Shown here piece after piece: positions 1 through 5,524 of a stretch of DNA of 14,766 nucleotides (its first letter is position 1; every line of letters starts with the position of its first letter). Origin of the DNA: Pseudomonadota bacterium (lineage in GTDB: Bacteria; Pseudomonadota; Gammaproteobacteria; Steroidobacterales; Steroidobacteraceae); assembly GCA_021779875.1 (NCBI GenBank), contig JAJXZV010000106.1, forward strand, positions 1 to 14,766. The letters run 5' to 3'. The notes beneath the pieces were generated by a model. That model made no database searches. It saw only the letters and a list, made by a program, of their open reading frames with translations, and had not been told where the DNA came from. Made by a program: the position numbers and the translations under genes.

Positions 1-492
1 GTAGGCGGCGAGCGCGAGCTCGAGATTGCTGTCGAAGCGGGTCAGCAGATCGCTCAGATAGTGCGCGCCGGCGCGCACGTTCTGCTCCGGGTCGAACGGG
101 TTCTTCGCCCCGTAGCGGCGCGCGGTTGCCGGCAGCAACTGCATCAGGCCGACCGCGCCGCGCTTGGACACCGCGCGCGGATTGAAGCCGGACTCGACCA
201 CGATCACGGCGCGCAGCAGCGCCGCCTGCACGGTCGCGGACTTGGCGGCGCCGGCGATCAGCGCGTCGTAATGGGCGGCGCGGGCGAGCCAGTCGATCCG
301 GCCCGCTTTGCCTGCGGCGGCCGCGTCATCCGCCGGCGCGATCAGCAGCCGCTCGAACCGCGCGTCGGCCGGTACGTTGCTGAAATGGGTGACGCCGCGC
401 TCGTCGGTGAAGGCGAACACGTCGGCTTCGGCCCAGGCGGGCAACAGCCCCGCGATCATCGTTCCGAGGAGCGCTGCGTGCGCGGCGCTCAT
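1..492 (-). CDS. Lytic transglycosylase, DUF4124 + SLT domains (3' end outside window)
   Basis: The visible 164 residues are the N-terminal part of a periplasmic murein lytic transglycosylase, which cleaves the MurNAc-GlcNAc bond of peptidoglycan. Residues 1-22 look like a signal peptide ending in AWAEA. Residues 24-41 (DVFAFTDERGVTHFSNVP) match the DUF4124 motif common in proteobacterial envelope proteins. The SLT (GH23) core follows: E100 in VVESGFNPRAVS is the expected catalytic Glu, followed by GLMQLLPATARRYG (115-128) and NVRAGAHYLSDLL (138-150). The window edge cuts at LAAY, just before the usual substrate-binding tail, so the true C-terminus is unseen. The ATG overlaps the stop of the SCO1 gene as ATGA, implying co-transcription and coupled translation. 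Family call is firm; the role of this paralogue is not determined. Confidence 0.9.
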   Translation of the reverse strand, partial: MSAAHAALLGTMIAGLLPAWAEADVFAFTDERGVTHFSNVPADARFERLLIAPADDAAAAGKAGRIDWLARAAHYDALIAGAAKSATVQAALLRAVIVVESGFNPRAVSKRGAVGLMQLLPATARRYGAKNPFDPEQNVRAGAHYLSDLLTRFDSNLELALAAY

Positions 493-1112
493 CGGGAGAC
501 CAGCAGCCGTCCCCATGACTGTGTTTCGGAGCGCAGATCCGCGACGGTCACGAAGCCGTCGAGCCGCACCCAGGGCTTGCCGGGCGCCTCGCGCAGGAAG
601 GTGAGCGGGGTATGGCTCATCTTGTCGCCGCGGTAGGCGTTGAACGCCTGCCGGACCGCCGCGACCGCCTCGACCGTGCCGGTATAGTGATCCCAGCCGC
701 GCCGTGCGTGGAAGCGGGCGGCGTACTCGCGCAGGCGGGCCGGGGTGTCCTGCTCCGGATCGATGGAGATGGACACGAGATGCACGCGGGCGCGCTCCTT
801 CTCGCCGAGCGATTCCTGGAACTCGGAGAACACCTGGCTGGACAGCGGACAGATGGTGGTGCAGCTCGTATACACGAAGTTCAGCAGCACCGGCCGGCCG
901 TCGTCGAATTCCTCCGGCGCCCGCACGGTGCGGCCGTCGGCGCGCGTCAACGCCACGTTCGGCAGCACGTGTGTGGACGAGGAGCGCTGAAGTTCGCGGT
1001 TCGCGTCCGGGTGGTGGTGCGCGTGCGGATCGGCCGGGTCGACGGCCGCCGTGGTGGCCGCGCCGGCGGCCAGCGCACACGTGAGCGCGGCGGCGCTGAG
1101 GATCGCTCGCAT
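489..1112 (-). CDS. SCO1/SenC/PrrC-family copper-binding thioredoxin-fold protein
   Basis: A 207-residue exported SCO family protein. These proteins deliver copper to the CuA site of cytochrome c oxidase or act as thiol-disulfide redox proteins in the periplasm. A signal peptide covers about residues 1-23. A short His-rich stretch (PHAHHHPD, 29-36) could add metal binding. The hallmark CxxxC is C84-TTI-C88 in VYTSCTTICPLS, and the third copper ligand is probably H167 in KMSHTPLTF. SISIDPEQDTPARLREYA (114-131) is the typical SCO strand-helix segment. The ATG has a good ribosome site, GGGGAG, seven bases upstream (1120-1125). It is the first gene of a two-gene unit with the lytic transglycosylase. 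No oxidase genes are in view, so copper delivery versus redox sensing cannot be separated. Confidence 0.92.
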   Translation of the reverse strand: MRAILSAAALTCALAAGAATTAAVDPADPHAHHHPDANRELQRSSSTHVLPNVALTRADGRTVRAPEEFDDGRPVLLNFVYTSCTTICPLSSQVFSEFQESLGEKERARVHLVSISIDPEQDTPARLREYAARFHARRGWDHYTGTVEAVAAVRQAFNAYRGDKMSHTPLTFLREAPGKPWVRLDGFVTVADLRSETQSWGRLLVSR

Positions 1113-1148
1113 GCTAAGGCTCCCCGTTTGGCCCCGATGTGCGCGGCG

Positions 1149-1154
1149 ATTATC
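1149..1154 (-). promoter_or_regulatory. Probable -10 box of the SCO1 gene promoter
   Basis: On the minus strand this reads GATAAT, five of six matches to TATAAT, in an otherwise GC-rich leader. No recognisable -35 lies 16-18 bases upstream, which fits an activator-dependent promoter. The inferred transcription start is near 1142, about 30 bases before the ATG. Confidence 0.45.
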
Positions 1155-1180
1155 GGCCCCGCCGGGCCGGGACTCCTATG

Positions 1181-1195
1181 GGTAGAACACCTACC
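1181..1195. promoter_or_regulatory. Inverted repeat upstream of SCO1, candidate activator site
   Basis: GGTAG-aacac-CTACC is a perfect dyad with 5-base arms. Its centre (1188) lies about 46 bases upstream of the inferred start near 1142, the usual position for a class-II-like activator covering a poor -35. The flanking minus-strand heptamer TACCCAT fits the NarL consensus TACYNMT, but the second half does not, and the arrangement is not the classic 7-2-7. The neighbouring LuxR-type regulator (1216-1962) is the obvious candidate to bind it; that is inference. Confidence 0.4.
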
Positions 1196-1215
1196 TTGCC
1201 GCGCCGGCGCTCGTC

Positions 1216-1962
1216 TCACACCGGGACGGGTTGACTCCCGAGCAGGAGCGGCCTTGGCCGGTCGCCCTGGTTGATGAGCCCGTTGCGAATGGCGTACAGC
1301 GTCACGGCGGCCGTGTTGTGCAGCTGCAGCTTGCGCATCAGGTTCGAGCGGTGCTTCTCCACGGTCTTCGGGCTCACGTTGAGCGCGCGCGCGATGGTCT
1401 TGTTCGATTCCCCCAGCGCGATGCGCTTCAGCACCTCGCATTCGCGCGGCGTCACGCTCGCCGCGCCGCCCGCCTCGGGTGGCCGGGCTACGCCGAGCAG
1501 GTAGCAGGTGAGAAAGCTGCTGGCGATGGGCTTGCAGAGGAATCGGTGGCCGAGGCGCACCGTGCGGATCGCGAGCAGCAGCTCCGCGCAATCGGTGTCC
1601 TTCAGCAGATAACCCTCTGCGCCGGCATTCAACGCGGTGCGCACCTGCTCCTCGGCGGCGTGGGCGGTGAGCACGATGATCCGGGTGCGCGGCGCCCGGC
1701 GGGCGATCTCGGCGAACGCCTGTGCCGGCGTGCGCGGCGGCGCCGGCAGGTCGGTGAAGACGATGTCCGGTTGGTGCATCTCGATCTCGGCGAGACCGCG
1801 ATCGATCGAGCCCACGTCGGCGACGATGTGCAGGCCGGCGTCCGCCTCGATCAGCCGCTTCACGCCCTCGCGCAACAGCGCGTGGGACTCGATGAGCACG
1901 ATGCGGATCGGCACCTTCGCTCGCATGCCGGCGAATCGATCCATGTTCGTGGCCACATCCAT
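1216..1962 (-). CDS. LuxR/NarL-FixJ-type response regulator with altered receiver acidic pocket
   Basis: A 248-residue two-domain transcription factor. The receiver domain spans about 18-138 with phospho-acceptor D71 (VFTDLPAP), the Thr of VLTAH (T99) and the Lys of YLLKD (K121). The acidic pair that binds magnesium, normally DD or ED before the His in this family, is E25-S26 (VLIESHALLREG), so one carboxylate is missing. The LuxR-type HTH covers 169-231 (VTPRECEVLKRIALG, NKTIARALNVSPKTVEKHR). The ATG at 1962 is preceded by AGGGAG with six bases spacing (1969-1974); internal Met7 and Met13 lack such a site. No histidine kinase is adjacent in view, so it is an orphan here. It lies directly upstream of SCO1 in the same direction with a 103-base gap and may control it. 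Confidence 0.92.
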   Translation of the reverse strand: MDVATNMDRFAGMRAKVPIRIVLIESHALLREGVKRLIEADAGLHIVADVGSIDRGLAEIEMHQPDIVFTDLPAPPRTPAQAFAEIARRAPRTRIIVLTAHAAEEQVRTALNAGAEGYLLKDTDCAELLLAIRTVRLGHRFLCKPIASSFLTCYLLGVARPPEAGGAASVTPRECEVLKRIALGESNKTIARALNVSPKTVEKHRSNLMRKLQLHNTAAVTLYAIRNGLINQGDRPRPLLLGSQPVPV

Positions 1963-2044
1963 GCGTGACTCCCTGGAAACCGGTTCCCCGGCCTTCCGTG
2001 GCGCTCACCCCGCGGCCACGGACCGCCTACGCATCGTCAAGACA

Positions 2045-2064
2045 AGATTAAATTCCAGATTAAA
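2045..2064 (+). repeat. Tandem AGATTAAA direct repeat in an AT-rich island
   Basis: AGATTAAA occurs at 2045-2052 and again at 2057-2064, a 12-base period close to one helical turn. It sits in the 232-base gene-free gap between the response regulator start and the wrbA end, within a short AT-rich patch (about 2038-2080) in a GC-rich background. It could be part of the response regulator promoter or an operator. The rest of this gap shows no coding potential. Confidence 0.35.
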
Positions 2065-2169
2065 AATATCAAATGTACGGGCCTGAGAATAGTACGCAGT
2101 CGCCTTTTCATTGCCCGGACGCCCCTCGGTCGGCGCCGGGGCCGATATTCTGTCAAATCGGGACGGGCC

Positions 2170-2191
2170 GGGCGGGCGCCGCCGCCCGCCC
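2170..2191 (-). terminator. GC-rich hairpin just after wrbA
   Basis: GGGCGGGC and GCCCGCCC form a perfect 8-base-pair stem with a 6-base loop (GCCGCC), beginning three bases past the wrbA stop. It is a plausible end for the iclR/hydrolase/wrbA side of the cluster. No run of T follows on the minus strand, so intrinsic termination would be weak; it may instead be an mRNA 3' stabiliser. Confidence 0.45.
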
Positions 2192-2194
2192 TCG

Positions 2195-2812
2195 CTAGGC
2201 GCCGGCGCCGGCCACCAGCCGCGCGGTGATCTTCGCCACGTGCTCGCCTTGGAATCGGCACATGTCGAGTTCCAGCGCCGTCGGCATGCGCAGTTCCGGC
2301 CCGGCGCCGGTGACGCAGCTGGCTCCGTAGGGCGTGCCGCCCGTGACCTCGCGCAGGGTCGCCAGATCCCGGTAGGTGTACGGGAGCCCGACGATGATCA
2401 TGCCGTGATGGAGCAGGGTGGTATGGAACGAGGTGAGCGTGGTCTCCTGGCCGCCGTGTTGACTGGCGGTGCTGCAGAAGACGCTGCCGACCTTGCCGAC
2501 CAGCGCGTGGCGGGCCCACAACGCCCCGGTCTGATCGAGGAAGTTGCGCATCTGGGAAGCCATGTTGCCGAAGCGCGTGGGCGTGCCGAAGATGATGGCG
2601 TCGTACTGGTCGAGCTCGCCGGGCTGGGCGACGGGCGCCGCCTGCTCCAGCCGAAAGCCCGCGGCCTTGGCGACCTCGGGCGGTGTGAGTTCCGGTACGC
2701 GCTTCACCGTGACGCGGGTGCCGGCGACCCGGGACGCGCCTTCGGCCTGCGCGTGGGCCATGGCCTCGATGTGCCCGTAGCTGCTGTAGTAGAGAATCAG
2801 GATTTGGCTCAT
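2195..2812 (-). CDS. wrbA: NAD(P)H:quinone oxidoreductase, WrbA type (flavodoxin fold)
   Basis: A 205-residue cytosolic FMN protein of the WrbA (type IV) family, which reduces quinones by two electrons and so avoids semiquinones. The phosphate-binding loop is near the N-terminus ([13 protein letters not shown], 7-19). The isoalloxazine-binding segments GTPTRFGNM (76-84), [10 protein letters not shown] (117-126) and [12 protein letters not shown] (158-169) are all present, and length is normal. It starts ten bases after the hydrolase stop with GAGG eight bases before the ATG, so the two genes form a tight operon. Placement beside an IclR regulator and a hydrolase suggests it handles a quinone or catechol-type intermediate rather than general stress, but that is inferred from context. 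Confidence 0.93.
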   Translation of the reverse strand: MSQILILYYSSYGHIEAMAHAQAEGASRVAGTRVTVKRVPELTPPEVAKAAGFRLEQAAPVAQPGELDQYDAIIFGTPTRFGNMASQMRNFLDQTGALWARHALVGKVGSVFCSTASQHGGQETTLTSFHTTLLHHGMIIVGLPYTYRDLATLREVTGGTPYGASCVTGAGPELRMPTALELDMCRFQGEHVAKITARLVAGAGA

Positions 2813-2822
2813 GAATCGGACC

Positions 2823-3656
2823 TCAATGATCGGTGGAGGGAAGTGCGTGCCGTCGCAGGAACCCGTGCAGGACCTGTTCGTAGACGCGCGGGTTGTCGAG
2901 ATTGCTCAGGTGGCCCGCGCCGGGTATTTCGGCGAACTCGGCGTGCGCGAGGCGCGCCCGGATCCGTGCCGCATAATCCTTCCGGCTCGGCAGGTCGAAC
3001 TCACCGTTGAGCAACAGCACCGGGCAGGAGATCGATTCGAGCGGCGCCCCCTGCGCGGCGGCCGCCGACGCGGGCGCCGGCGCGATCAGGTCCCGGCCGG
3101 TGTAGCGGGCGAGCATGCGATCCAAGAGCGCATGCGTCGGCGGATCCTCGGTGCGCAGCCGTGCGAGGGGATGGCGGCGCCATTCGCGCCGAAACGCCGC
3201 CAGCCCCTGGGTGCGGACCAGCGTGCGGTAGTGGGCATAGGGCAGATCGGACGGTTCGTCGGCGGCCGGCGCGGCGTCGAGCCGCGGCGGCCCGTCGAGC
3301 ACCGCGCAGGAGATCATCGGCGCATGCGCGGCGGCGAACCGAGCGACGACGCGCGCACCTTGCGACATGCCGACCAGAGCCACGCGTTCGAGCGCGAGGT
3401 GTCGGCACAGCGCGTGCACGTCCGCGACGTCCGCGGCGATGGACGGCCGGCCCGACGATAGGCCGAATCCCCGGCGATCCAGGCGAACGACGCGAAAATC
3501 GCGGGCGAGCGCCGCCGCCTGCGCCTCCCACATGTCCAGATCGAGCGTCCAGCCGTGCACCAGCAGCACGCCGGGTCCCTGTCCGTCGACGCGATAGCGC
3601 AGGCGCGCGCCGTCGACCGCGAGATGGGAGCCGGCAGCTGAAGCGGATTCGGCCAA
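2823..3656 (-). CDS. Alpha/beta-fold hydrolase, enol-lactonase-like
   Basis: A 277-residue alpha/beta hydrolase resembling 3-oxoadipate enol-lactonase (PcaD-like) and related esterases. The oxyanion motif is HGW (34-36), the nucleophile S98 in LVGMSQGAR, the acid D221 in LNGEFDLPS and the base H249 in IPGAGHLSN: a complete triad. RRGFGLSSG (61-69) is the usual loop after strand beta-4. A cap domain lies around 130-205. The start is TTG, chosen because AGGAGA sits four bases upstream and no ATG or GTG is better placed. An IclR-type operator and a good promoter lie just upstream, so it is transcribed separately from iclR and carries wrbA behind it. The substrate (lactone, ester or C-C bond) cannot be assigned; an aromatic-catabolism role is suggested by neighbours. 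Confidence 0.88.
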   Translation of the reverse strand: MAESASAAGSHLAVDGARLRYRVDGQGPGVLLVHGWTLDLDMWEAQAAALARDFRVVRLDRRGFGLSSGRPSIAADVADVHALCRHLALERVALVGMSQGARVVARFAAAHAPMISCAVLDGPPRLDAAPAADEPSDLPYAHYRTLVRTQGLAAFRREWRRHPLARLRTEDPPTHALLDRMLARYTGRDLIAPAPASAAAAQGAPLESISCPVLLLNGEFDLPSRKDYAARIRARLAHAEFAEIPGAGHLSNLDNPRVYEQVLHGFLRRHALPSTDH

Positions 3657-3660
3657 TGGG

Positions 3661-3666
3661 TCTCCT
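3661..3666 (-). promoter_or_regulatory. Ribosome binding site fixing the TTG start of the hydrolase
   Basis: AGGAGA on the minus strand, with CCCA between it and the TTG at 3656-3654. This strong site is the main reason for accepting the rare TTG start. Confidence 0.6.
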
Positions 3667-3669
3667 GAA

Positions 3670-3684
3670 TTTCGTATAGCGAAA
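3670..3684. promoter_or_regulatory. IclR-type operator, box 1 (hydrolase-wrbA promoter)
   Basis: TTTCGTATAGCGAAA is a perfect 5-base-arm palindrome with a 5-base centre. Its reverse complement equals box 4 at 4668-4682 exactly. An extra half-site TTTCGC follows at 3689-3694. It lies between the probable promoter and the hydrolase start, at or just after the expected transcription start, where a bound regulator would repress. IclR-family regulators commonly bind palindromes of about this length; the iclR gene is adjacent. Confidence 0.75.
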
Positions 3685-3698
3685 AATATTTCGCTTTC

Positions 3699-3728
3699 AG
3701 GCTACGTGCAGCCGGAGGCGGTCGTCAA
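3699..3728 (-). promoter_or_regulatory. Probable sigma-70 promoter of hydrolase-wrbA
   Basis: On the minus strand TTGACG (3728-3723) is five of six to the -35 consensus. An 18-base spacer leads to TAGCCT (3704-3699), a weak -10. The expected start falls within operator box 1/its half-site. This supports independent transcription of hydrolase-wrbA from iclR. Confidence 0.45.
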
Positions 3729-3757
3729 GGCGTCGGCGGCGAACGCCCGGGTCCGGC

Positions 3758-4567
3758 TCAGATGTGCGCGCTGAGCGACAGGCCCGGAACCTTGGCGAGA
3801 TCCGCTGAGATCTCGCGGCTCAGCTGCTTGAGCATGGTGAAGCGCTCGCGCACCAGCTTCGCCTTGCTGATCCGCCGCGAGTGGCTGGAGGTGTTGAGCG
3901 CGGCGACCACGCGGGCGGATTGATCGAACACCGGCACGGCCAGCGCGACCACGCCGTAGGCCAGTTCATCCTCGACGGCCGAATAGCCGCAATGCCGGCA
4001 TTCCTCGACGAGCTGTCGCAGCTGCCTCGGGTCCGTGACCGTTCGATTGGTCAACTGCACGGGTCTCAGGCCGTCGAAGTATTCCTCCAGATGCGAAGGG
4101 CTCAGGCCCGCGAGCAGTACGCGGCCGGTGGAGGTCGGGTAGGCGGGGAAGCGGCTGCCCACATGCGCCTCCAAGCGCACCAGGGTCCGTATGGAGGCGC
4201 GCGCCACGTACACGGTCTCACCGCCCTCGAGCACACAGAGCGCCGCCGAGTCGCCGGTGCGCCGGGCGAGCTCCTCGAGGTGCGTCTTGGTGAGGAACTC
4301 GATGTTCATGGATTCGAGATACGCGGCGCCGAGCTCGAGCACCTTCGGCCGCAGCACGAACTGCCGGCCGCTGCGCGTGACGTAGCCGAGCTCCTCGAGC
4401 GTGAGCAGGCAGCGGCGGGTGGTGGCCGCGGGCATCTGCGTGGCCGCGGCGAGGTCGCTCAGGCTCATGGCGGCGCGTTCGCGCGTGAACGCGCGGATGA
4501 CGCCGAGTCCCTTCGCCAAGCCGCCCATGGCTTCGCGGCGCGGCGGTGCCGAGTTGTTCTTGCGCAT
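3758..4567 (-). CDS. IclR-family transcriptional regulator (PcaR/PcaU-like)
   Basis: A 269-residue regulator with an N-terminal winged HTH and C-terminal IclR effector-binding domain. Residues 16-80 carry the DNA-binding part (GLAKGLGVIRAFTRERAAMSL, cut here after 'SL', then LAAATQMPAATTRRCLLTLE and GYVTRSGRQFVLRPKVLEL). The effector domain runs from about 85 to 258 with SAALCVLEGGETVYVARA, AYPTSTGRVLLAG and VEDELAYGVVALAVPV. This resembles regulators of protocatechuate/beta-ketoadipate catabolism. An open frame continues to an ATG at 4648, but it would run through operator box 2 and the likely promoter, so the ATG at 4567 is preferred. No ribosome site precedes it, and the probable -10 ends eight bases upstream, so the message may be leaderless. 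Probable control of itself, hydrolase-wrbA and the divergent lyase operon is inferred from the four boxes. Confidence 0.92.
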   Translation of the reverse strand: MRKNNSAPPRREAMGGLAKGLGVIRAFTRERAAMSLSDLAAATQMPAATTRRCLLTLEELGYVTRSGRQFVLRPKVLELGAAYLESMNIEFLTKTHLEELARRTGDSAALCVLEGGETVYVARASIRTLVRLEAHVGSRFPAYPTSTGRVLLAGLSPSHLEEYFDGLRPVQLTNRTVTDPRQLRQLVEECRHCGYSAVEDELAYGVVALAVPVFDQSARVVAALNTSSHSRRISKAKLVRERFTMLKQLSREISADLAKVPGLSLSAHI

Positions 4568-4574
4568 GCGGCGC

Positions 4575-4603
4575 AGTGTATTTCGATATGCGAAATCTTG
4601 GAA
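4575..4603 (-). promoter_or_regulatory. Probable iclR promoter with operator inside its spacer
   Basis: On the minus strand TTCCAA (4603-4598, weak -35), a 17-base spacer and TACACT (4580-4575, four of six -10). Operator box 2 fills the spacer almost exactly. The implied transcription start is at or within a few bases of the iclR ATG. The -35 match is poor, so this rests on the -10, the spacing and the operator position together. Confidence 0.35.
4581..4595. promoter_or_regulatory. IclR-type operator, box 2 (iclR promoter)
   Basis: TTTCGATATGCGAAA has the same TTTCG/CGAAA arms as box 1. It lies 14 bases upstream of the iclR ATG in the probable -35/-10 spacer, an arrangement expected for negative autoregulation. 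Confidence 0.7.
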
Positions 4604-4619
4604 CGTCTTTCCACCGAGC

Positions 4620-4625
4620 TTGACG
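4620..4625 (+). promoter_or_regulatory. Possible -35 element of the lyase operon
   Basis: TTGACG lies upstream of boxes 3 and 4. The best -10 options (AGCATA with an 18-base spacer, CATATT with 20) are poor and touch box 3, so the promoter may need help from the regulator or may use another start. Confidence 0.25.
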
Positions 4626-4649
4626 CGCCCCGCGTTCGCGTTCAGCATA

Positions 4650-4662
4650 TTCGTTATGCGAA
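4650..4662. promoter_or_regulatory. IclR-type operator, box 3 (lyase promoter, upstream member of pair)
   Basis: TTCGTTATGCGAA is a 4-base-arm version of the palindrome; the outermost bases differ from the TTTCG/CGAAA form. Its centre is 19 bases from that of box 4, close to two helical turns, so the two sites face roughly the same side of the helix. Confidence 0.65.
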
Positions 4663-4667
4663 GGCGA

Positions 4668-4682
4668 TTTCGCTATACGAAA
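4668..4682. promoter_or_regulatory. IclR-type operator, box 4 (lyase promoter, downstream member of pair)
   Basis: TTTCGCTATACGAAA is the exact reverse complement of box 1 almost 1 kb away. It ends 32 bases before the GTG start of the lyase gene. Confidence 0.75.
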
Positions 4683-4714
4683 ATCTAAGAACGACAGCGG
4701 GGGACGGCACTGAC

Positions 4715-5524
4715 GTGAAAATCGGTCCACAGGCGCATCACAGTTCCGCGATCTCGACCTCGAACGAGGCGACCATCGTGGTCCGCGGCCGAGATCTCAC
4801 ACGGGATCTGATCGGCCGCATCAGCTTCACGGATCATTTCTGGCTGCTGCTGACCGGGCACATGCCGACCGATGCGCAGCGCCGCATCCTGGATGCCACG
4901 CTGGTGGCCATCGCGGAGCACGGTCTCGTGCCGAGCGTGCAGGCGAGCCGCATGACGCTCGCGGCGGCGCCGGAAGCGCTGCAAGGTGCGGTGGCCGCGG
5001 GAATTCTCGGGTGCGGCTCGGTGGTGCTAGGTTCCTCCGAGGCGGCGGGCCGGTTCTTCGCCGCCGTCGCGGCGCGCGCCGCCACGGGGCTGCCCGAGGA
5101 GCAGGCCGCGAGGGCGGTGATCCTCGAGTACCGCGCGGAGCGCCGTGCGATCCCGGGCTACGGGCATCCCCTGCACACCGCGAGCGATCCGCGCGCCCTG
5201 CGCCTGTTCGAGGTCGCCGCGGAGGCGGGCTCGAGCGGGGCGCACATCGGCATCGCGCGTCTGGTCGAAGGTCTGCTGCCGGAAGTCATCGGCAAGCGGC
5301 TCGCCCTGAACGTGTCGGGGGCGATCCCGGCCGCGCTTCTCGACGCCGGCTATCCGCTCGGCGCGCTGAAGGGCATTCCCATTCTCGCGCGCACCGCGGG
5401 CCTCATCGGCCATCTGCTCGAGGAGCAGCAGCGGCCGATCGGCTTCGTCCTGTCGCATGCGGCGGCCGCCGCGATCAGCTACGACGGGGACGCGCCCCCC
5501 GGATTCGAGCCGAGCCATGAGTGA
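4715..5524 (+). CDS. Citrate-synthase-fold 'citryl-CoA lyase'-like protein
   Basis: A 269-residue protein of the short citrate-synthase-related group usually annotated citryl-CoA lyase, expected to split (or form) a C-C bond between acetyl-CoA and an oxo acid. Recognisable blocks are ALQGAVAAGILGCGSVVLG (88-106), GYGHPLHTASDPRALRLF (148-165), equivalent to the GxGHxxxxxxDPR block of citrate synthase with H151, and LARTAGLIGHLLEEQQRPIGF (224-244, one residue dropped at will). The catalytic Asp normally found as NVDG or NVDF is Ser here: LNVSGAIPAALLD with S201. The GTG at 4715 is chosen because the next in-frame ATG would delete the N-terminal domain; GGGGGA lies ten bases upstream. The open frame reaches back into iclR but that part is antisense. 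It overlaps the CoA-transferase start by eight bases, so the pair is translationally coupled. Confidence 0.82.
   Translation: MKIGPQAHHSSAISTSNEATIVVRGRDLTRDLIGRISFTDHFWLLLTGHMPTDAQRRILDATLVAIAEHGLVPSVQASRMTLAAAPEALQGAVAAGILGCGSVVLGSSEAAGRFFAAVAARAATGLPEEQAARAVILEYRAERRAIPGYGHPLHTASDPRALRLFEVAAEAGSSGAHIGIARLVEGLLPEVIGKRLALNVSGAIPAALLDAGYPLGALKGIPILARTAGLIGHLLEEQQRPIGFVLSHAAAAAISYDGDAPPGFEPSHE

Noticed and set aside
4568..4648. N-terminal extension of the IclR regulator from the ATG at 4648
   Set aside because: It would put operator box 2 and the probable promoter inside the gene and adds residues not typical of the family.
3881..4714. Upstream extension of the lyase frame
   Set aside because: This stretch is antisense to the IclR gene and runs through three operator boxes; the lyase fold begins after the GTG at 4715.
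5457..5516. Upstream start for the CoA-transferase
   Set aside because: It would overlap the lyase by 68 bases with an Arg-rich leader; the ATG at 5517 gives the normal family N-terminus.
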